Shown: piece after piece, positions 23,887 to 37,277 of the stretch
How the letters are laid out: each line of letters starts with the position of its first letter
How positions within the stretch are numbered: position 1 is the stretch's first letter
Assembly (NCBI GenBank): GCA_029718625.1
Contig: JAINUF010000027.1
Coordinates: 1,906,676-1,970,675 of the forward strand
Origin: Synaphobranchus kaupii
Taxonomy: Eukaryota > Chordata > Actinopteri > Anguilliformes > Synaphobranchidae
Direction of reading: 5' to 3'
Length of the DNA: 64,000 bases
Program-made: the position numbers and the translations under genes
Notes under the pieces: generated by a model
What the model was told of the DNA's origin: nothing
Seen by the model: only the letters and a program-made list of their open reading frames with translations
Database searches by the model: none

Positions 23887-25186
23887 ATTACATTACATTA
23901 CATTACATTACATTCATTTAGCAGACGCTTTTATCCAAAGCGACGTACAGTAAGTGCATACAGATAAATCATCAAGATCACTACAGAACAGACAAAGCAC
24001 ATCCTTCCCATAATGTAGCAGCTATCCCTAGCAATGAACGTCGACTGTAGTTCACAGTAAGCTCTGGGCAAATCAGCAACACCACACTTCCATTCCAAAT
24101 ACTATTATAAACAATAATAAACAGACAGGAAAACACAGCAGCACCAGTGCCACAGCTCAGAACAGCACCAGCACCAGTGCCACAGCTCAGAACAGCACCA
24201 GCACCAGTGCCACAACTCAGGACAGCACCAGCAGAGGCACCAGCAGTGCCACAGCTCAGAACAGCACCAGCAGAGGCACCAGCAGTGCCACAGCTCAGAA
24301 CAGCACCAGTGCCACAGCTCATAACAGCACCAACAGAGGCACCAGCAGTGCCACAGCTCAGAACGGCACCAGCACCAGTGCCACAGCTCAGAACAGCACC
24401 AGCAGAGGCACCAGCAGTGCCACAGCTCAGAACGGCACCAGCACCAGTGCCACAGCTCAGAACAGCACCAGCAGAGGGACCAGCAGTGCCACAGCTCAGA
24501 ACGGCACCAGCACCAGTGCCACAGCTCAGAACAGCACCAGCAGAGGGACCAGCAGTAGTGCCACAGCTCAGAACAGCACCAGCAGAGGCACCAGCAGTGC
24601 CACAGCTCAGAACAGCACCAGCAGAGGCACCAGCACCAGTGCCACAGCTCAGAACAGCACCAGCAGAGGCACCAGCAGTGCCACAGCTCAGAACGGCACC
24701 AGCACCAGTGCCACAGCTCAGAACAGCACCAGCAGAGGCACCAGCAGTGCCACAGCTCAGAACAGCACCAGCACCAGTGCCACAGCTCAGGACAGCACCA
24801 GCAGTGCCACAGCTCAGAACAGCACCAGCAGAGGCACCAGCACCAGTGCCACAGCTCAGAACAGCACCAGCAGAGGCACCAGCAGTGCCACAGCTCAGAA
24901 CGGCACCAGCACCAGTGCCACAGCTCAGAACAGCACTAGCAGAGGCACCAGCAGTGCCACAGCTCAGAACAGCACCAGCACCAGTGCCACAGCTCAGAAC
25001 AGCACCAGCAGAGGCACCAGCAGTGCCACAGCTCAGAACAGCACCAGCAGAGGCACCAGCACCAGTGCCACAGCTCAGAACAGCACCAGCAGAGGCACCA
25101 GCAGTGCCACAGCTCAGAACAGCACCAGCACCTGTGCCACAGCTCAGAACAGCAGCAGCACCAGTGCCAGAGCTCAAAACAGCAGC
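23887..25186. repeat. Unit 23 (1,300 bp class a)
   Basis: The spacer is 23,887-24,146 with five ATTAC and AGATAAATC. It is a copy of units 19 and 33. Confidence 0.95.
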
Positions 25187-26486
25187 ATTACATTACATTA
25201 CATTACATTACATTCATTTAGCAGACGCTTTTATCCAAAGCGACGTACAGTAAGTGCATACAGAGAAATCATCAAGATCACTACAGAACAGACAAAGCAC
25301 ATCCTTCCCATAATGTAGCAGCTATCCCTAGCAATGAACGTCGACTGTAGTTCACAGTAAGCTCTGGGCAAATCAGCAACACCACACTTCCATTCCAAAT
25401 ACTATTATAAACAATAATAAACAGACAGGAAAACACAGCAGCACCAGTGCCACAGCTCAGAACAGCACCAGCACCAGCACCAGTGCCACAACTCAGGACA
25501 GCACCAGCAGAGGCACCAGCAGTGCCACAGCTCAGAACAGCACCAGCAGAGGCACCAGCAGTGCCACAGCTCAGAACAGCACCAGTGCCACAGCTCATAA
25601 CAGCACCAGCAGAGGCACCAGCAGTGCCACAGCTCAGAACGGCACCAGCACCAGTGCCACAGCTCAGAACAGCACCAGCAGAGGCACCAGCAGTGCCACA
25701 GCTCAGAACAGCACCAGCACCAGTGCCACAGCTCAGAACAGCACCAGCAGAGGGACCAGCAGTGCCACAGCTCAGAACGGCACCAGCACCAGTGCCACAG
25801 CTCAGAACAGCACCAGCAGAGGGACCAGCAGTAGTGCCACAGCTCAGAACAGCACCAGCAGAGGCACCAGCAGTGCCACAGCTCAGAAAAGCACCAGCAG
25901 AGGCACCAGCACCAGTGCCACAGCTCAGAACAGCACCAGCAGAGGCACCAGCAGTGCCACAGCTCAGAACGGCACCAGCACCAGTGCCACAGCTCAGAAC
26001 AGCACCAGCAGAGGCACCAGCAGTGCCACAGCTCAGAACAGCACCAGCACCAGTGCCACAGCTCAGAACAGCACCAGCAGAGGGACCAGCAGTGCCACAG
26101 CTCAGAACGGCACCAGCACCAGTGCCACAGCTCAGAACAGCACCAGCAGAGGGACCAGCAGTAGTGCCACAGCTCAGAACAGCACCAGCAGAGGCACCAG
26201 CAGTGCCACAGCTCAGAAAAGCACCAGCAGAGGCACCAGCACCAGTGCCACAGCTCAGAACAGCACCAGCAGAGGCACCAGCAGTGCCACAGCTCAGAAC
26301 AGCACCAGCAGAGGCACCAGCAGTGCCACAGCTCAGAAAAGCACCAGCAGAGGCACCAGCACCAGTGCCACAGCTCAGAACAGCACCAGCAGAGGCACCA
26401 GCAGTGCCACAGCTCAGAACAGCACCAGCACCTGTGCCACAGCTCAGAACAGCAGCAGCACCAGTGCCAGAGCTCAAAACAGCAGC
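25187..26486. repeat. Unit 24 (1,300 bp class b)
   Basis: The spacer is 25,187-25,446 with five ATTAC. This clean copy is the reference against which the indels of unit 34 can be seen. Confidence 0.95.
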
Positions 26487-28080
26487 ATTACATTACATTA
26501 CATTACATTACATTCATTTAGCAGACGCTTTTATCCAAAGCGACGTACAGTAAGTGCATACAGAGAAATCATCAAGATCACTACAGAACAGACAAAGCAC
26601 ATCCTTCCCATAATGTAGCAGCTATCCCTAGCAATGAACGTCGACTGTAGTTCACAGTAAGCTCTGGGCAAATCAGCAACACCACACTTCCATTCCAAAT
26701 ACTATTATAAACAATAATAAACAGACAGGAAAACACAGCAGCACCAGTGCCACAGCTCAGAACAGCACCAGCACCAGTGCCACAGCTCAGAACAGCACCA
26801 GCACCAGTGCCACAACTCAGGACAGCACCAGCAGAGGCACCAGCAGTGCCACAGCTCAGAACAGCACCAGCAGAGGCACCAGCAGTGCCACAGCTCAGAA
26901 CAGCACCAGTGCCACAGCTCATAACAGCACCAGCAGAGGCACCAGCAGTGCCACAGCTCAGAACAGCACCAGCAGAGGCACCAGCACCAGTGCCACAGCT
27001 CAGAACAGCACCAGCAGAGGCACCAGCAGTGCCACAGCTCAGAACAGCACCAGCAGAGGGACCAGCAGTGCCACAGCTCAGAACGGCTCCAGCACCAGTG
27101 CCACAGCTCAGAACAGCACCAGCAGAGGGACTAGCAGTAGTGCCACAGCTCAGAACAGCACCAGCAGAGGCACCAGCAGTGCCACAGCTCAGAACAGCAC
27201 CAGTGCCACAGCTCATAACAGCACCAGCAGAGGCACCAGCAGTGCCACAGCTCAGAACGGCACCAGCACCAGTGCCACAGCTCAGAACAGCACCAGCAGA
27301 GGCACCAGCAGTGCCACAGCTCAGAACGGCACCAGCACCAGTGCCACAGCTCAGAACAGCACCAGCAGAGGGACCAGCAGTGCCACAGCTCAGAACGGCA
27401 CCAGCACCAGTGCCACAGCTCAGAACAGCACCAGCAGAGGGACCAGCAGTAGTGCCACAGCTCAGAACAGCACCAGCAGAGGCACCAGCAGTGCCACAGC
27501 TCAGAACAGCACCAGCAGAGGCACCAGCACCAGTGCCACAGCTCAGAACAGCACCAGCAGAGGCACCAGCAGTGCCACAGCTCAGAACGGCACCAGCACC
27601 AGTGCCACAGCTCAGAACAGCACCAGCAGAGGCACCAGCAGTGCCACAGCTCAGAACAGCACCAGCACCAGTGCCACAGCTCAGGACAGCACCAGCAGTG
27701 CCACAGCTCAGAACAGCACCAGCAGAGGCACCAGCACCAGTGCCACAGCTCAGAACAGCACCAGCAGAGGCACCAGCAGTGCCACAGCTCAGAACGGCAC
27801 CAGCACCAGTGCCACAGCTCAGAACAGCACCAGCAGAGGCACCAGCAGTGCCACAGCTCAGAACAGCACCAGCACCAGTGCCACAGCTCAGAACAGCACC
27901 AGCAGAGGCACCAGCAGTGCCACAGCTCAGAACAGCACCAGCAGAGGCACCAGCACCAGTGCCACAGCTCAGAACAGCACCAGCAGAGGCACCAGCAGTG
28001 CCACAGCTCAGAACAGCACCAGCACCTGTGCCACAGCTCAGAACAGCAGCAGCACCAGTGCCAGAGCTCAAAACAGCAGC
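26487..28080. repeat. Unit 25 (1,594 bp)
   Basis: The spacer is 26,487-26,746 with five ATTAC. The block joins a 907-class head (GGCTCC at 27,085) to a class-a tail. The right edge of the 4,554 bp tandem copy is at 27,258. It is the clean reference for unit 35. Confidence 0.95.
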
Positions 28081-29050
28081 ATTACATTACATTACATTAC
28101 ATTACATTCATTTAGCAGACGCTTTTATCCAAAGCGACGTACAGTAAGTGCATACAGAGAAATCATCAAGATCACTACAGAACAGACAAAGCACATCCTT
28201 CCCATAATGTAGCAGCTATCCCTAGCAATGAACGTCGACTGTAGTTCACAGTAAGCTCTGGGCAAATCAGCAACACCACACTTCCATTCCAAATACTATT
28301 ATAAACAATAATAAACAGACAGGAAAACACAGCAGCACCAGTGCCACAGCTCAGAACAGCACCAGCACCAGCACCAGTGCCACAACTCAGGACAGCACCA
28401 GCAGAGGCACCAGCAGTGCCACAGCTCAGAACAGCACCAGCAGAGGCACCAGCAGTGCCACAGCTCAGAACAGCACCAGTGCCACAGCTCATAACAGCAC
28501 CAGCAGAGGCACCAGCAGTGCCACAGCTCAGAACGGCACCAGCACCAGTGCCACAGCTCAGAACAGCACCAGCAGAGGCACCAGCAGTGCCACAGCTCAG
28601 AACAGCAGCAGCACCAGTGCCACAGCTCAGAACAGCACCAGCAGAGGGACCAGCAGTGCCACAGCTCAGAACGGCACCAGCACCAGTGCCACAGCTCAGA
28701 ACAGCACCAGCAGAGGGACCAGCAGTAGTGCCACAGCTCAGAACAGCACCAGCAGAGGCACCAGCAGTGCCACAGCTCAGAAAAGCACCAGCAGAGGCAC
28801 CAGCACCAGTGCCACAGCTCAGAACAGCACCAGCAGAGGCACCAGCAGTGCCACAGCTCAGAACAGCACCAGCAGAGGCACCAGCAGTGCCACAGCTCAG
28901 AAAAGCACCAGCAGAGACACCAGCACCAGTGCCACAGCTCAGAACAGCACCAGCAGAGGCACCAGCAGTGCCACAGCTCAGAACAGCACCAGCACCTGTG
29001 CCACAGCTCAGAACAGCAGCAGCACCAGTGCCAGAGCTCAAAACAGCAGC
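28081..29050. repeat. Unit 26 (970 bp)
   Basis: The spacer is 28,081-28,340 with five ATTAC. It has a private AGAGACACC variant near 28,914, found otherwise only in unit 36. Confidence 0.95.
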
Positions 29051-29957
29051 ATTACATTACATTACATTACATTACATTCATTTAGCAGACGCTTTTATCC
29101 AAAGCGACGTACAGTAAGTGCATACAGAGAAATCATCAAGATCACTACAGAACAGACAAAGCACATCCTTCCCATAATGTAGCAGCTATCCCTAGCAATG
29201 AACGTCGACTGTAGTTCACAGTAAGCTCTGGGCAAATCAGCAACACCACACTTCCATTCCAAATACTATTATAAACAATAATAAACAGACAGGAAAACAC
29301 AGCAGCACCAGTGCCACAGCTCAGAACAGCACCAGCACCAGTGCCACAGCTCAGAACAGCACCAGCACCAGTGCCACAACTCAGGACAGCACCAGCAGAG
29401 GCACCAGCAGTGCCACAGCTCAGAACAGCACCAGCAGAGGCACCAGCAGTGCCACAGCTCAGAACAGCACCAGTGCCACAGCTCATAACAGCACCAGCAG
29501 AGGCACCAGCAGTGCCACAGCTCAGAACAGCACCAGCAGAGGCACCAGCACCAGTGCCACAGCTCAGAACAGCACCAGCAGAGGCACCAGCAGTGCCACA
29601 GCTCAGAACAGCACCAGCAGAGGGACCAGCAGTGCCACAGCTCAGAACGGCACCAGCACCAGTGCCACAGCTCATAACAGCACCAGCAGAGGGACTAGCA
29701 GTAGTGCCACAGCTCAGAACAGCACCAGCAGAGGCACCAGCAATGCCACAGCTCAGAACAGCACCAGTGCCACAGCTCATAACAGCACCAGCAGAGGCAC
29801 CAGCAGTGCCACAGCTCAGAACGGCACCAGCACCAGTGCCACAGCTCAGAACAGCACCAGCAGAGGCACCAGCAGTGCCACAGCTCAGAACACCACCAGC
29901 ACCTGTGCCACAGCTCAGAACAGCAGCAGCACCAGTGCCAGAGCTCAAAACAGCAGC
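29051..29957. repeat. Unit 27 (907 bp class)
   Basis: The spacer is 29,051-29,310 with five ATTAC. CAATGCC near 29,741 is shared with unit 37, while T at 29,675 (CTCATAAC) is G in unit 37 (40,459). Confidence 0.95.
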
Positions 29958-30710
29958 ATTACATTACATTACATTCATTTAGCAGACGCTTTTATCCAAA
30001 GCGACGTACAGTAAGTGCATACAGAGAAATCATCAAGATCACTACAGAACAGACAAAGCACATCCTTCCCATAATGTAGCAGCTATCCCTAGCAATGAAC
30101 GTCGACTGTAGTTCACAGTAAGCTCTGGGCAAATCAGCAACACCACACTTCCATTCCAAATACTATTATAAACAATAATAAACAGACAGGAAAACACAGC
30201 AGCACCAGTGCCACAGCTCAGAACAGCACCAGCACCAGTGCCACAGCTCAGGACAGCACCAGCAGAGGCACCAGCAGTGCCACAGCTCAGAACAGCACCA
30301 GCAGAGGCACCAGCACCAGTGCCACAGCTCAGAACAGCACCAGCAGAGGCACCAGCAGTGCCACAGCTCAGAACAGCACCAGCAGAGGGACCAGCAGTGC
30401 CACAGCTCAGAACGGCACCAGCACCAGTGCCACAGCTCAGAACAGCACCAGCAGAGGGACTAGCAGTAGTGCCACAGCTCAGAACAGCACCAGCAGAGGC
30501 ACCAGCAGTGCCACAGCTCAGAACAGCACCAGCAGAGGCACCAGCAGTGCCACAGCTCAGAAAAGCACCAGCAGAGGCACCAGCACCAGTGCCACAGCTC
30601 AGAACAGCACCAGCAGAGGCACCAGCAGTGCCACAGCTCAGAACAGCACCAGCACCTGTGCCACAGCTCAGAACAGCAGCAGCACCAGTGCCAGAGCTCA
30701 AAACAGCAGC
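29958..30710. repeat. Unit 28 (753 bp class)
   Basis: The spacer is 29,958-30,207 with three ATTAC. The block is 30,208-30,710. Confidence 0.95.
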
Positions 30711-31724
30711 ATTACATTACATTACATTCATTTAGCAGACGCTTTTATCCAAAGCGACGTACAGTAAGTGCATACAGAGAAATCATCAAGATCACTACAG
30801 AACAGACAAAGCACATCCTTCCCATAATGTAGCAGCTATCCCTAGCAATGAACGTCGACTGTAGTTCACAGTAAGCTCTGGGCAAATCAGCAACACCACA
30901 CTTCCATTCCAAATACTATTATAAACAATAATAAACAGACAGGAAAACACAGCAGCACCAGTGCCACAGCTCAGAACAGCACCAGCACCAGTGCCACAGC
31001 TCAGAACAGCACCAGCACCAGTGCCACAACTCAGGACAGCACCAGCAGAGGCACCAGCAGTGCCACAGCTCAGAACAGCACCAGCAGAGGCACCAGCAGT
31101 GCCACAGCTCAGAACAGCACCAGTGCCACAGCTCATAACAGCACCAGCAGAGGCATCAGCAGTGCCACAGCTCAGAACGGCACCAGCACCAGTGCCACAG
31201 CTCAGAACAGCACCAGCAGAGGCACCAGCAGTGCCACAGCTCAGAACGGCACCAGCACCAGTGCCACAGCTCAGAACAGCACCAGCAGAGGGACCAGCAG
31301 TAGTGCCACAGCTCAGAACAGCACCAGCAGAGGCACCAGCAGTGCCACAGCTCAGAACAGCACCAGCAGAGGCACCAGCACCAGTGCCACAGCTCAGAAC
31401 AGCACCAGCAGAGGCACCAGCAGTGCCACAGCTCAGAACGGCACCAGCACCAGTGCCACAGCTCAGAACAGCACCAGCAGAGGCACCAGCAGTGCCACAG
31501 CTCAGAACAGCACCAGCACCAGTGCCACAGCTCAGAACAGCACCAGCAGAGGCACCAGCAGTGCCACAGCTCAGAACAGCACCAGCAGAGGCACCAGCAC
31601 CAGTGCCACAGCTCAGAACAGCACCAGCAGAGGCACCAGCAGTGCCACAGCTCAGAACAGCACCAGCACCTGTGCCACAGCTCAGAACAGCAGCAGCACC
31701 AGTGCCAGAGCTCAAAACAGCAGC
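30711..31724. repeat. Unit 29 (1,014 bp; 1,024 class with short spacer)
   Basis: The spacer is 30,711-30,960 with three ATTAC. The block matches units 2, 9 and 13; only the pentamer count differs. Confidence 0.95.
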
Positions 31725-32621
31725 ATTACATTACATTACATTCATTTAGCAGACGCTTTTATCCAAAGCGACGTACAGTAAGTGCATACAGAGAAATCAT
31801 CAAGATCACTACAGAACAGACAAAGCACATCCTTCCCATAATGTAGCAGCTATCCCTAGCAATGAACGTCGACTGTAGTTCACAGTAAGCTCTGGGCAAA
31901 TCAGCAACACCACACTTCCATTCCAAATACTATTATAAACAATAATAAACAGACAGGAAAACACAGCAGCACCAGTGCCACAGCTCAGAACAGCACCAGC
32001 ACCAGTGCCACAGCTCAGAACAGCACCAGCACCAGTGCCACAACTCAGGACAGCACCAGCAGAGGCACCAGCAGTGCCACAGCTCAGAACAGCACCAGCA
32101 GAGGCACCAGCAGTGCCACAGCTCAGAACAGCACCAGTGCCACAGCTCATAACAGCACCAGCAGAGGCACCAGCAGTGCCACAGCTCAGAACAGCACCAG
32201 CAGAGGCACCAGCACCAGTGCCACAGCTCAGAACAGCACCAGCAGAGGCACCAGCAGTGCCACAGCTCAGAACAGCACCAGCAGAGGGACCAGCAGTGCC
32301 ACAGCTCAGAACGGCACCAGCACCAGTGCCACAGCTCAGAACAGCACCAGCAGAGGGACTAGCAGTAGTGCCACAGCTCAGAACAGCACCAGCAGAGGCA
32401 CCAGCAGTGCCACAGCTCAGAACAGCACCAGTGCCACAGCTCATAACAGCACCAGCAGAGGCACCAGCAGTGCCACAGCTCAGAACGGCACCAGCACCAG
32501 TGCCACAGCTCAGAACAGCACCAGCAGAGGCACCAGCAGTGCCACAGCTCAGAACACCACCAGCACCTGTGCCACAGCTCAGAACAGCAGCAGCACCAGT
32601 GCCAGAGCTCAAAACAGCAGC
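31725..32621. repeat. Unit 30 (897 bp; 907 class with short spacer)
   Basis: The spacer is 31,725-31,974 with three ATTAC. The block is 31,975-32,621. Confidence 0.95.
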
Positions 32622-33917
32622 ATTACATTACATTACATTCATTTAGCAGACGCTTTTATCCAAAGCGACGTACAGTAAGTGCATACAGAGAAATCATCAA
32701 GATCACTACAGAACAGACAAAGCACATCCTTCCCATAATGTAGCAGCTATCCCTAGCAATGAACGTCGACTGTAGTTCACAGTAAGCTCTGGGCAAATCA
32801 GCAACACCACACTTCCATTCCAAATACTATTATAAACAATAATAAACAGACAGGAAAACACAGCAGCACCAGTGCCACAGCTCAGAACAGCACCAGCACC
32901 AGTGCCACAGCTCAGGACAGCACCAGCAGAGGCACCAGCAGTGCCACAGCTCAGAACAGCACCAGCAGAGGCACCAGCAGTGCCACAGCTCAGAACAGCA
33001 CCAGCAGAGGGACCAGCAGTGCCACAGCTCAGAACGGCTCCAGCACCAGTGCCACAGCTCAGAACAGCACCAGCAGAGGGACTAGCAGTGCCACAGCTCA
33101 GAACAGCACCAGTGCCACAGCTCATAACAGCACCAGCAGAGGCACCAGCAGTGCCACAGCTCAGAACGGCACCAGCACCAGTGCCACAGCTCAGGACAGC
33201 ACCAGCAGAGGCACCAGCAGTGCCACAGCTCAGAACAGCACCAGCAGAGGCACCAGCAGTGCCACAGCTCAGAACAGCACCAGCAGAGGGACCAGCAGTG
33301 CCACAGCTCAGAACGGCTCCAGCACCAGTGCCACAGCTCAGAACAGCACCAGCAGAGGGACTAGCAGTAGTGCCACAGCTCAGAACAGCACCAGCAGAGG
33401 CACCAGCAGTGCCACAGCTCAGAACAGCACCAGTGCCACAGCTCATAACAGCACCAGCAGAGGCACCAGCAGTGCCACAGCTCAGAACAGCACCAGCAGA
33501 GGCACCAGCACCAGTGCCACAGCTCAGAACAGCACCAGCAGAGGCACCAGCAGTGCCACAGCTCAGAACAGCACCAGCAGAGGGACCAGCAGTGCCACAG
33601 CTCAGAACGGCACCAGCACCAGTGCCACAGCTCAGAACAGCACCAGCAGAGGGACTAGCAGTAGTGCCACAGCTCAGAACAGCACCAGCAGAGGCACCAG
33701 CAGTGCCACAGCTCAGAACAGCACCAGTGCCACAGCTCATAACAGCACCAGCAGAGGCACCAGCAGTGCCACAGCTCAGAACGGCACCAGCACCAGTGCC
33801 ACAGCTCAGAACAGCACCAGCAGAGGCACCAGCAGTGCCACAGCTCAGAACACCACCAGCACCTGTGCCACAGCTCAGAACAGCAGCAGCACCAGTGCCA
33901 GAGCTCAAAACAGCAGC
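32622..33917. repeat. Unit 31 (1,296 bp), junction unit
   Basis: The spacer is 32,622-32,871 with three ATTAC. A TCAGGACAGC unit normally found at block starts recurs internally near 33,191, with an internal repeat offset of about 279 bp. The unit holds the 238 bp between the two 10.5 kb duplicates (32,980-33,217). Confidence 0.95.
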
Positions 33918-34670
33918 ATTACATTACATTACATTCATTTAGCAGACGCTTTTATCCAAAGCGACGTACAGTAAGTGCATACAGAGAAATCATCAAGATC
34001 ACTACAGAACAGACAAAGCACATCCTTCCCATAATGTAGCAGCTATCCCTAGCAATGAACGTCGACTGTAGTTCACAGTAAGCTCTGGGCAAATCAGCAA
34101 CACCACACTTCCATTCCAAATACTATTATAAACAATAATAAACAGACAGGAAAACACAGCAGCACCAGTGCCACAGCTCAGAACAGCACCAGCACCAGTG
34201 CCACAGCTCAGGACAGCACCAGCAGAGGCACCAGCAGTGCCACAGCTCAGAACAGCACCAGCAGAGGCACCAGCACCAGTGCCACAGCTCAGAACAGCAC
34301 CAGCAGAGGCACCAGCAGTGCCACAGCTCAGAACAGCACCAGCAGAGGGACCAGCAGTGCCACAGCTCAGAACGGCACCAGCACCAGTGCCACAGCTCAG
34401 AACAGCACCAGCAGAGGGACTAGCAGTAGTGCCACAGCTCAGAACAGCACCAGCAGAGGCACCAGCAGTGCCACAGCTCAGAACAGCACCAGCAGAGGCA
34501 CCAGCAGTGCCACAGCTCAGAAAAGCACCAGCAGAGGCACCAGCACCAGTGCCACAGCTCAGAACAGCACCAGCAGAGGCACCAGCAGTGCCACAGCTCA
34601 GAACAGCACCAGCACCTGTGCCACAGCTCAGAACAGCAGCAGCACCAGTGCCAGAGCTCAAAACAGCAGC
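33918..34670. repeat. Unit 32 (753 bp class)
   Basis: The spacer is 33,918-34,167 with three ATTAC. The block is 34,168-34,670. Confidence 0.95.
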
Positions 34671-35970
34671 ATTACATTACATTACATTACATTACATTCA
34701 TTTAGCAGACGCTTTTATCCAAAGCGACGTACAGTAAGTGCATACAGATAAATCATCAAGATCACTACAGAACAGACAAAGCACATCCTTCCCATAATGT
34801 AGCAGCTATCCCTAGCAATGAACGTCGACTGTAGTTCACAGTAAGCTCTGGGCAAATCAGCAACACCACACTTCCATTCCAAATACTATTATAAACAATA
34901 ATAAACAGACAGGAAAACACAGCAGCACCAGTGCCACAGCTCAGAACAGCACCAGCACCAGTGCCACAGCTCAGAACAGCACCAGCACCAGTGCCACAAC
35001 TCAGGACAGCACCAGCAGAGGCACCAGCAGTGCCACAGCTCAGAACAGCACCAGCAGAGGCACCAGCAGTGCCACAGCTCAGAACAGCACCAGTGCCACA
35101 GCTCATAACAGCACCAACAGAGGCACCAGCAGTGCCACAGCTCAGAACGGCACCAGCACCAGTGCCACAGCTCAGAACAGCACCAGCAGAGGCACCAGCA
35201 GTGCCACAGCTCAGAACGGCACCAGCACCAGTGCCACAGCTCAGAACAGCACCAGCAGAGGGACCAGCAGTGCCACAGCTCAGAACGGCACCAGCACCAG
35301 TGCCACAGCTCAGAACAGCACCAGCAGAGGGACCAGCAGTAGTGCCACAGCTCAGAACAGCACCAGCAGAGGCACCAGCAGTGCCACAGCTCAGAACAGC
35401 ACCAGCAGAGGCACCAGCACCAGTGCCACAGCTCAGAACAGCACCAGCAGAGGCACCAGCAGTGCCACAGCTCAGAACGGCACCAGCACCAGTGCCACAG
35501 CTCAGAACAGCACCAGCAGAGGCACCAGCAGTGCCACAGCTCAGAACAGCACCAGCACCAGTGCCACAGCTCAGGACAGCACCAGCAGTGCCACAGCTCA
35601 GAACAGCACCAGCAGAGGCACCAGCACCAGTGCCACAGCTCAGAACAGCACCAGCAGAGGCACCAGCAGTGCCACAGCTCAGAACGGCACCAGCACCAGT
35701 GCCACAGCTCAGAACAGCACTAGCAGAGGCACCAGCAGTGCCACAGCTCAGAACAGCACCAGCACCAGTGCCACAGCTCAGAACAGCACCAGCAGAGGCA
35801 CCAGCAGTGCCACAGCTCAGAACAGCACCAGCAGAGGCACCAGCACCAGTGCCACAGCTCAGAACAGCACCAGCAGAGGCACCAGCAGTGCCACAGCTCA
35901 GAACAGCACCAGCACCTGTGCCACAGCTCAGAACAGCAGCAGCACCAGTGCCAGAGCTCAAAACAGCAGC
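34671..35970. repeat. Unit 33 (1,300 bp class a)
   Basis: The spacer is 34,671-34,930 with five ATTAC and AGATAAATC. It is the third copy of the unit 19/23 type. Confidence 0.95.
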
Positions 35971-37277
35971 ATTACATTACATTACATTACATTACATTCA
36001 TTTAGCAGACGCTTTTATCCAAAGCGACGTACAGTAAGTGCATACAGAGAAATCATCAAGATCACTACAGAACAGACAAAGCACATCCTTCCCATAATGT
36101 AGCAGCTATCCCTAGCAATGAACGTCGACTGTAGTTCACAGTAAGCTCTGGGCAAATCAGCAACACCACACTTCCATTCCAAATACTATTATAAACAATA
36201 ATAAACAGACAGGAAAACACAGCAGCACCAGTGCCACAGCTCAGAACAGCACCAGCACCAGCACCAGTGCCACAACTCAGGACAGCACCAGCAGAGGCAC
36301 CAGCAGTGCACAGCTCAGAACAGCAACCAGCAGAGGCACCAGCAGTGCCCACAGCTCAGAACAGCACCAGTGCCACAGCTCATAACAGCACCAGCAGAGG
36401 CAACCAGCAGTGCCACAGCTCAGAACGGCACCAGCACCAGTGCCACACAGCTCAGAACAGCACCAGCAGAGGCACCAGCAGTGCCACAGCTCAGTAACAG
36501 CACCAGCACCAGTGCCACAGCTCAAGAACAGCACCAGCAGAGGGACCAGCAGTGCCACAGCTCAGAACGGCACCAGCACCAGTGCCCACAGCTCAGAACA
36601 GCACCAGCAGAGGGACCAGCAGTAGTGCCACAGCTCAGAACAGCACCAGCAGAGGCACCAGCAGTGCCACAGCTCAGAAAAGCACCAGCAGAGGCACCAG
36701 CACCAGTGCCACAGCTCAGAACGCACCAGCAGAGGCACCAGCAGTGCCACAGCTCAGAACGGCACCAGCACCTGTGCCACAGCTCAGAACAGCACCAGCA
36801 GAGGCACCAGCAGTGCCACAGCTCAGAACAGCACCAGCACCAGTGCCACAGCTCAGAACAGCACCAGCAGAGGGACCAGCAGTGCCACAGCTCAGAACGG
36901 CACCAGCACCAGTGCCACAGCTCAGAACAGCACCAGCAGAGGGACCAGCAGTAGTGCCACAGCTCAGAACAGCACCAGCAGAGGCACCAGCAGTGCCACA
37001 GCTCAGAAAAGCACCAGCAGAGGCACCAGCACCCAGTGCCACAGCTCAGAACAGCACCAGCAGAGGCACCAGCAGTGCCACAGCTCAGAACAGCACCAGC
37101 AGAGGCACCAGCAGTGCCACAGCTCAGAAAAGCACCAGCAGAGGCACCAGCACCAGTGCCACAGCTCAGAACAGCACCAGCAGAGGCACCAGCAGTGCCA
37201 CAGCTCAGAACAGCACCAGCACCTGTGCCACAGCTCAGAACAGCAGCAGCACCAGTGCCAGAGCTCAAAACAGCAGC
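35971..37277. repeat. Unit 34 (1,307 bp, indel-ridden copy of class b)
   Basis: The spacer at 35,971-36,230 is clean. From about 36,309 the block is a copy of unit 24 broken by single-base indels (for example GTGCACAG, GTGCCCACAG, CTCAGTAACAG, GCACCCAGTGCC), giving a net +7 bp. See the patch entry. Confidence 0.93.

Larger units (their letters stand above)
18031..27258. repeat. Tandem duplication, period 4,554 bp
   Basis: 18,031-22,704 matches 22,585-27,258, so the two copies abut with a 120 bp overlap of homology. Units 18, 19 and 20 map to 22, 23 and 24. Edges are C/T at 18,030/22,584 and A/G at 22,705/27,259. The A/G difference at 20,114/24,668 shows the copies are not identical. Confidence 0.92.
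22434..32979. repeat. 10.5 kb duplicate (partner 33,218-43,763)
   Basis: The offset is 10,784 for units 22-31, mapped to 32-41, with a 238 bp gap between copies. Private markers GGCTCC (22,531/33,315), AGAGACACC (28,914/39,698) and CAATGCC (29,741/40,525) are shared. T29,675/G40,459 differs. The error-dense patch lies only in the right-hand copy. Confidence 0.92.
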
